The notes beneath the pieces were generated by a model. The model had not been told where the DNA came from, ran no database searches, and was given only the letters and a program-made list of their open reading frames with translations. Below are positions 24,880-25,951 of a stretch of DNA of 25,951 nucleotides, one piece after another; position 1 is the first letter of the stretch; each line of letters opens with the position of its first letter. The stretch is from JAVBKP01 sp031553975 (lineage in GTDB: Bacteria; Bacillota; Clostridia; Peptostreptococcales; Anaerovoracaceae): the NCBI GenBank assembly GCA_031553975.1, contig JAVBKP010000142.1, positions 1-25,951 of the forward strand. Reading direction: 5' to 3'. Made by a program: the position numbers and the translations under genes.

Positions 24880-24973
24880 GGGGACGGTTCTAAATGAGCT
24901 GTGACCGATTGGTTAATTATTTGGGACGGTTCTAATTTGATGACCGCTTCGTCATCAAATTAAAACCATCCCA
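24880..24973. repeat. REP-like element, copy 3 (asymmetric, one outer arm missing)
   Basis: The 5' outer arm GGGGACGGTTCTAAATGAGC is followed by TGACCGATTGGT, then a complete hairpin: GGGACGGTTCTAATTTGATG pairs with CATCAAATTAAAACCATCCC with two changes in the 3' arm. The second outer arm is absent. It lies between the divergent trkA and MBL-fold genes. Confidence 0.85.
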
Positions 24974-24983
24974 AAGCTAAAAG

Positions 24984-24992
24984 TGGTATACT
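24984..24992 (+). promoter_or_regulatory. Extended -10 promoter of the MBL-fold gene
   Basis: TGGTATACT fits the TGn-TATAAT extended -10. It lies 11 nt after REP-like copy 3, and its -35 region falls inside the repeat with no good match. Confidence 0.5.
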
Positions 24993-25019
24993 AAAAGTGA
25001 TAGGAAAGAGGGTGGAATA

Positions 25020-25613
25020 ATGAAAATAAAAAGAATTATTGGTGGACAATTAGAAGAAAATGGTTATGTGGTGTATGATAGTCAAGGCGGTGAGGGGTAT
25101 ATAATAGACCCGGGGTATACACCAGAAAAATATCTAAAGGCTGTGGAGGAACTTGAGATTTCTATTCGTGGTATTCTATTGACTCATCACCATTACGATC
25201 ACACAGGTGGCGTGGAAAAGATTCGGAAATCTCTCGATTGCCCTGTGATGATTCATAGACTCGATGCTGATATGGCGAAAGTATCGACAGATAGAATGTT
25301 GGAAAATGCTGATAAATTGGAATTTGGAGAAATAGTAATGGAGGTACTACACACACCAGGCCATACAGCTGGTGGTGTTTGTTATTGGATAGAAAAGCAT
25401 AAGGTTGTTTTTACAGGGGATACATTGTTTAACGATGATATTGGACGCACAGATTTAGAGGACGGATCACCGGATGACATGTTAAATACTCTAAAAACAG
25501 TAGTGGACAAATGGGCAAATGACGTAAACATTTACCCAGGCCACGGAGACCTAGCAAATATGAAATTTGTAAGAAATAAAAATGAGTGGTTTAACAAAGC
25601 CATAAATATGTAA
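25020..25613 (+). CDS. MBL-fold metallo-hydrolase (glyoxalase II-like)
   Basis: Cytosolic metallo-beta-lactamase-fold hydrolase of 197 residues. The metal ligands are all visible: H56, H58, D60 and H61 in LTHHHYDHTGG, H115 in HTPGHTAGG, D134 in FTGDTLF and H175 in IYPGHGD. The short length, without the C-terminal substrate domain of classical glyoxalase II, is typical of the YcbL-like group that hydrolyses thioesters such as S-lactoylglutathione in vitro; the real substrate here is unknown. A GAGGGTGG site precedes the ATG. The gene stands alone and is flanked on both sides by REP-like elements. Confidence 0.92.
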   Translation: MKIKRIIGGQLEENGYVVYDSQGGEGYIIDPGYTPEKYLKAVEELEISIRGILLTHHHYDHTGGVEKIRKSLDCPVMIHRLDADMAKVSTDRMLENADKLEFGEIVMEVLHTPGHTAGGVCYWIEKHKVVFTGDTLFNDDIGRTDLEDGSPDDMLNTLKTVVDKWANDVNIYPGHGDLANMKFVRNKNEWFNKAINM

Positions 25614-25621
25614 ACGAAATA

Positions 25622-25737
25622 GGGGACGGTTCTAAATGAAAAAAGGGGGACGGTTCTAGTTTGCTGACTGAAAAATCAGCAAGCTAGAACCGTCCCCTAC
25701 TTCACCCCTCTAAATAATTCTGATTTAGAACCGTCCC
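25622..25737. repeat. REP-like nested palindromic element, copy 4
   Basis: The outer arm GGGGACGGTTCTAAATGA pairs with TGATTTAGAACCGTCCC. The inner arm GGGGACGGTTCTAGTTTGCT pairs with AGCAAGCTAGAACCGTCCCC, with loop closure at GCTGA/TCAGC. It lies between the MBL-fold gene and the RAYT-like gene. Confidence 0.9.
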
Positions 25738-25780
25738 AGAATCAAAAATTCCCGTAGCAGCAAAAATTTTTAAAAACAAT

Positions 25781-25809
25781 TTGACATAAAATTACAAATG
25801 AGTTATTAT
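25781..25809 (+). promoter_or_regulatory. Predicted promoter of the RAYT-like transposase gene
   Basis: A consensus TTGACA (25781-25786) and TATTAT (25804-25809) are 17 nt apart, the best sigma-A match in the window. Confidence 0.7.
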
Positions 25810-25856
25810 AAAGAAATAAGTCGCTTACAAATATTTACAAATAAAGGAGGTATTGA

Positions 25857-25951
25857 TTGCCAATAGCAGCAAGAGTCAAAAGTGAGATTGGAGTGTATCA
25901 CATAATTTTGAGGGGAATAAACAAACAGGTTATATTCAATGATCCTATAGA
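25857..25951 (+). CDS. REP-associated tyrosine transposase (RAYT, Y1_Tnp), 5' end only
   Basis: Partial gene running off the window. From TTG 25857, 6 nt after AAAGGAGG (25843-25850), 31 codons are open and read PIAARVKSEIGVYHIILRG, then INKQVIFNDPI. This matches the N-terminal signature of IS200-like Y1 transposases of the RAYT type (roughly xPRxARxKSxxGIYHVxxRGxNxxxIFxD). Such proteins cut and rejoin single-stranded hairpin DNA through an HUH motif and a tyrosine, both of which would lie beyond the window. The adjacent REP-like copy 4 and three further copies are its likely substrates. The call rests on about 30 residues, but the pattern is distinctive. Confidence 0.82.
   Translation, partial: MPIAARVKSEIGVYHIILRGINKQVIFNDPI

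Overview
The window comes from a low-G+C anaerobic Firmicute, most likely a member of the Clostridia. The evidence is AT-rich intergenic DNA, strong AAGGAGG-type ribosome binding sites with some TTG/GTG starts, a clustered glycolytic operon, a K+-dependent membrane pyrophosphatase and a two-RCK TrkA. Genus cannot be assigned from sequence alone. No rRNA, tRNA or CRISPR array was seen.

Positions 1-5.7 kb hold nth (endonuclease III, minus) diverging from a three-gene RND efflux unit: membrane-fusion adaptor, HAE1-type permease and a TetR regulator that overlaps the permease by 11 nt. A palindromic candidate operator lies in the adaptor leader. Positions 5.8-10.5 kb hold a DEAD-box RNA helicase with a DbpA-like tail, a convergent SEC-C protein, trmL, a divergent Na/Pi-cotransporter/PhoU-like protein and an orphan thioredoxin-reductase-like NAD-binding domain. 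Positions 10.6-15.1 kb are the lower glycolysis operon gap-pgk-tpiA-eno, with no phosphoglycerate mutase gene. Two of its genes have a strong Shine-Dalgarno separated from the start codon by a hairpin or hairpin-forming repeat.

Positions 15.2-25.95 kb are organised by a repeat. secG, hppA and a small lipoprotein are on plus; trkA-trkH-trkH-rnr form a minus-strand operon with ATGA overlaps; an MBL-fold hydrolase is on plus. A nested palindromic element built from GGGACGGTTCTAAATGA and its complement sits at four places (about 15223, 18203, 24880, 25622), one at each boundary between these blocks. Just after the fourth copy, with its own good promoter and RBS, begins a gene cut by the window edge. 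Its N-terminus (RVKSEIGVYHIILRG) is typical of REP-associated tyrosine transposases (RAYT, Y1_Tnp/IS200-like). A REP/RAYT system is therefore the most notable feature of the window: the probable mobiliser lies next to its probable substrates.

Other points for a second look: a tandem TrkH pair in which the first has lost the glycine of its first selectivity-filter loop; a block (gap plus the NAD-domain ORF) without CTA leucine codons inside CTA-rich neighbours; diverged QSSS motifs in the Na/Pi-like transporter; and a terminator that overlaps the codons of a conserved SEC-C motif.
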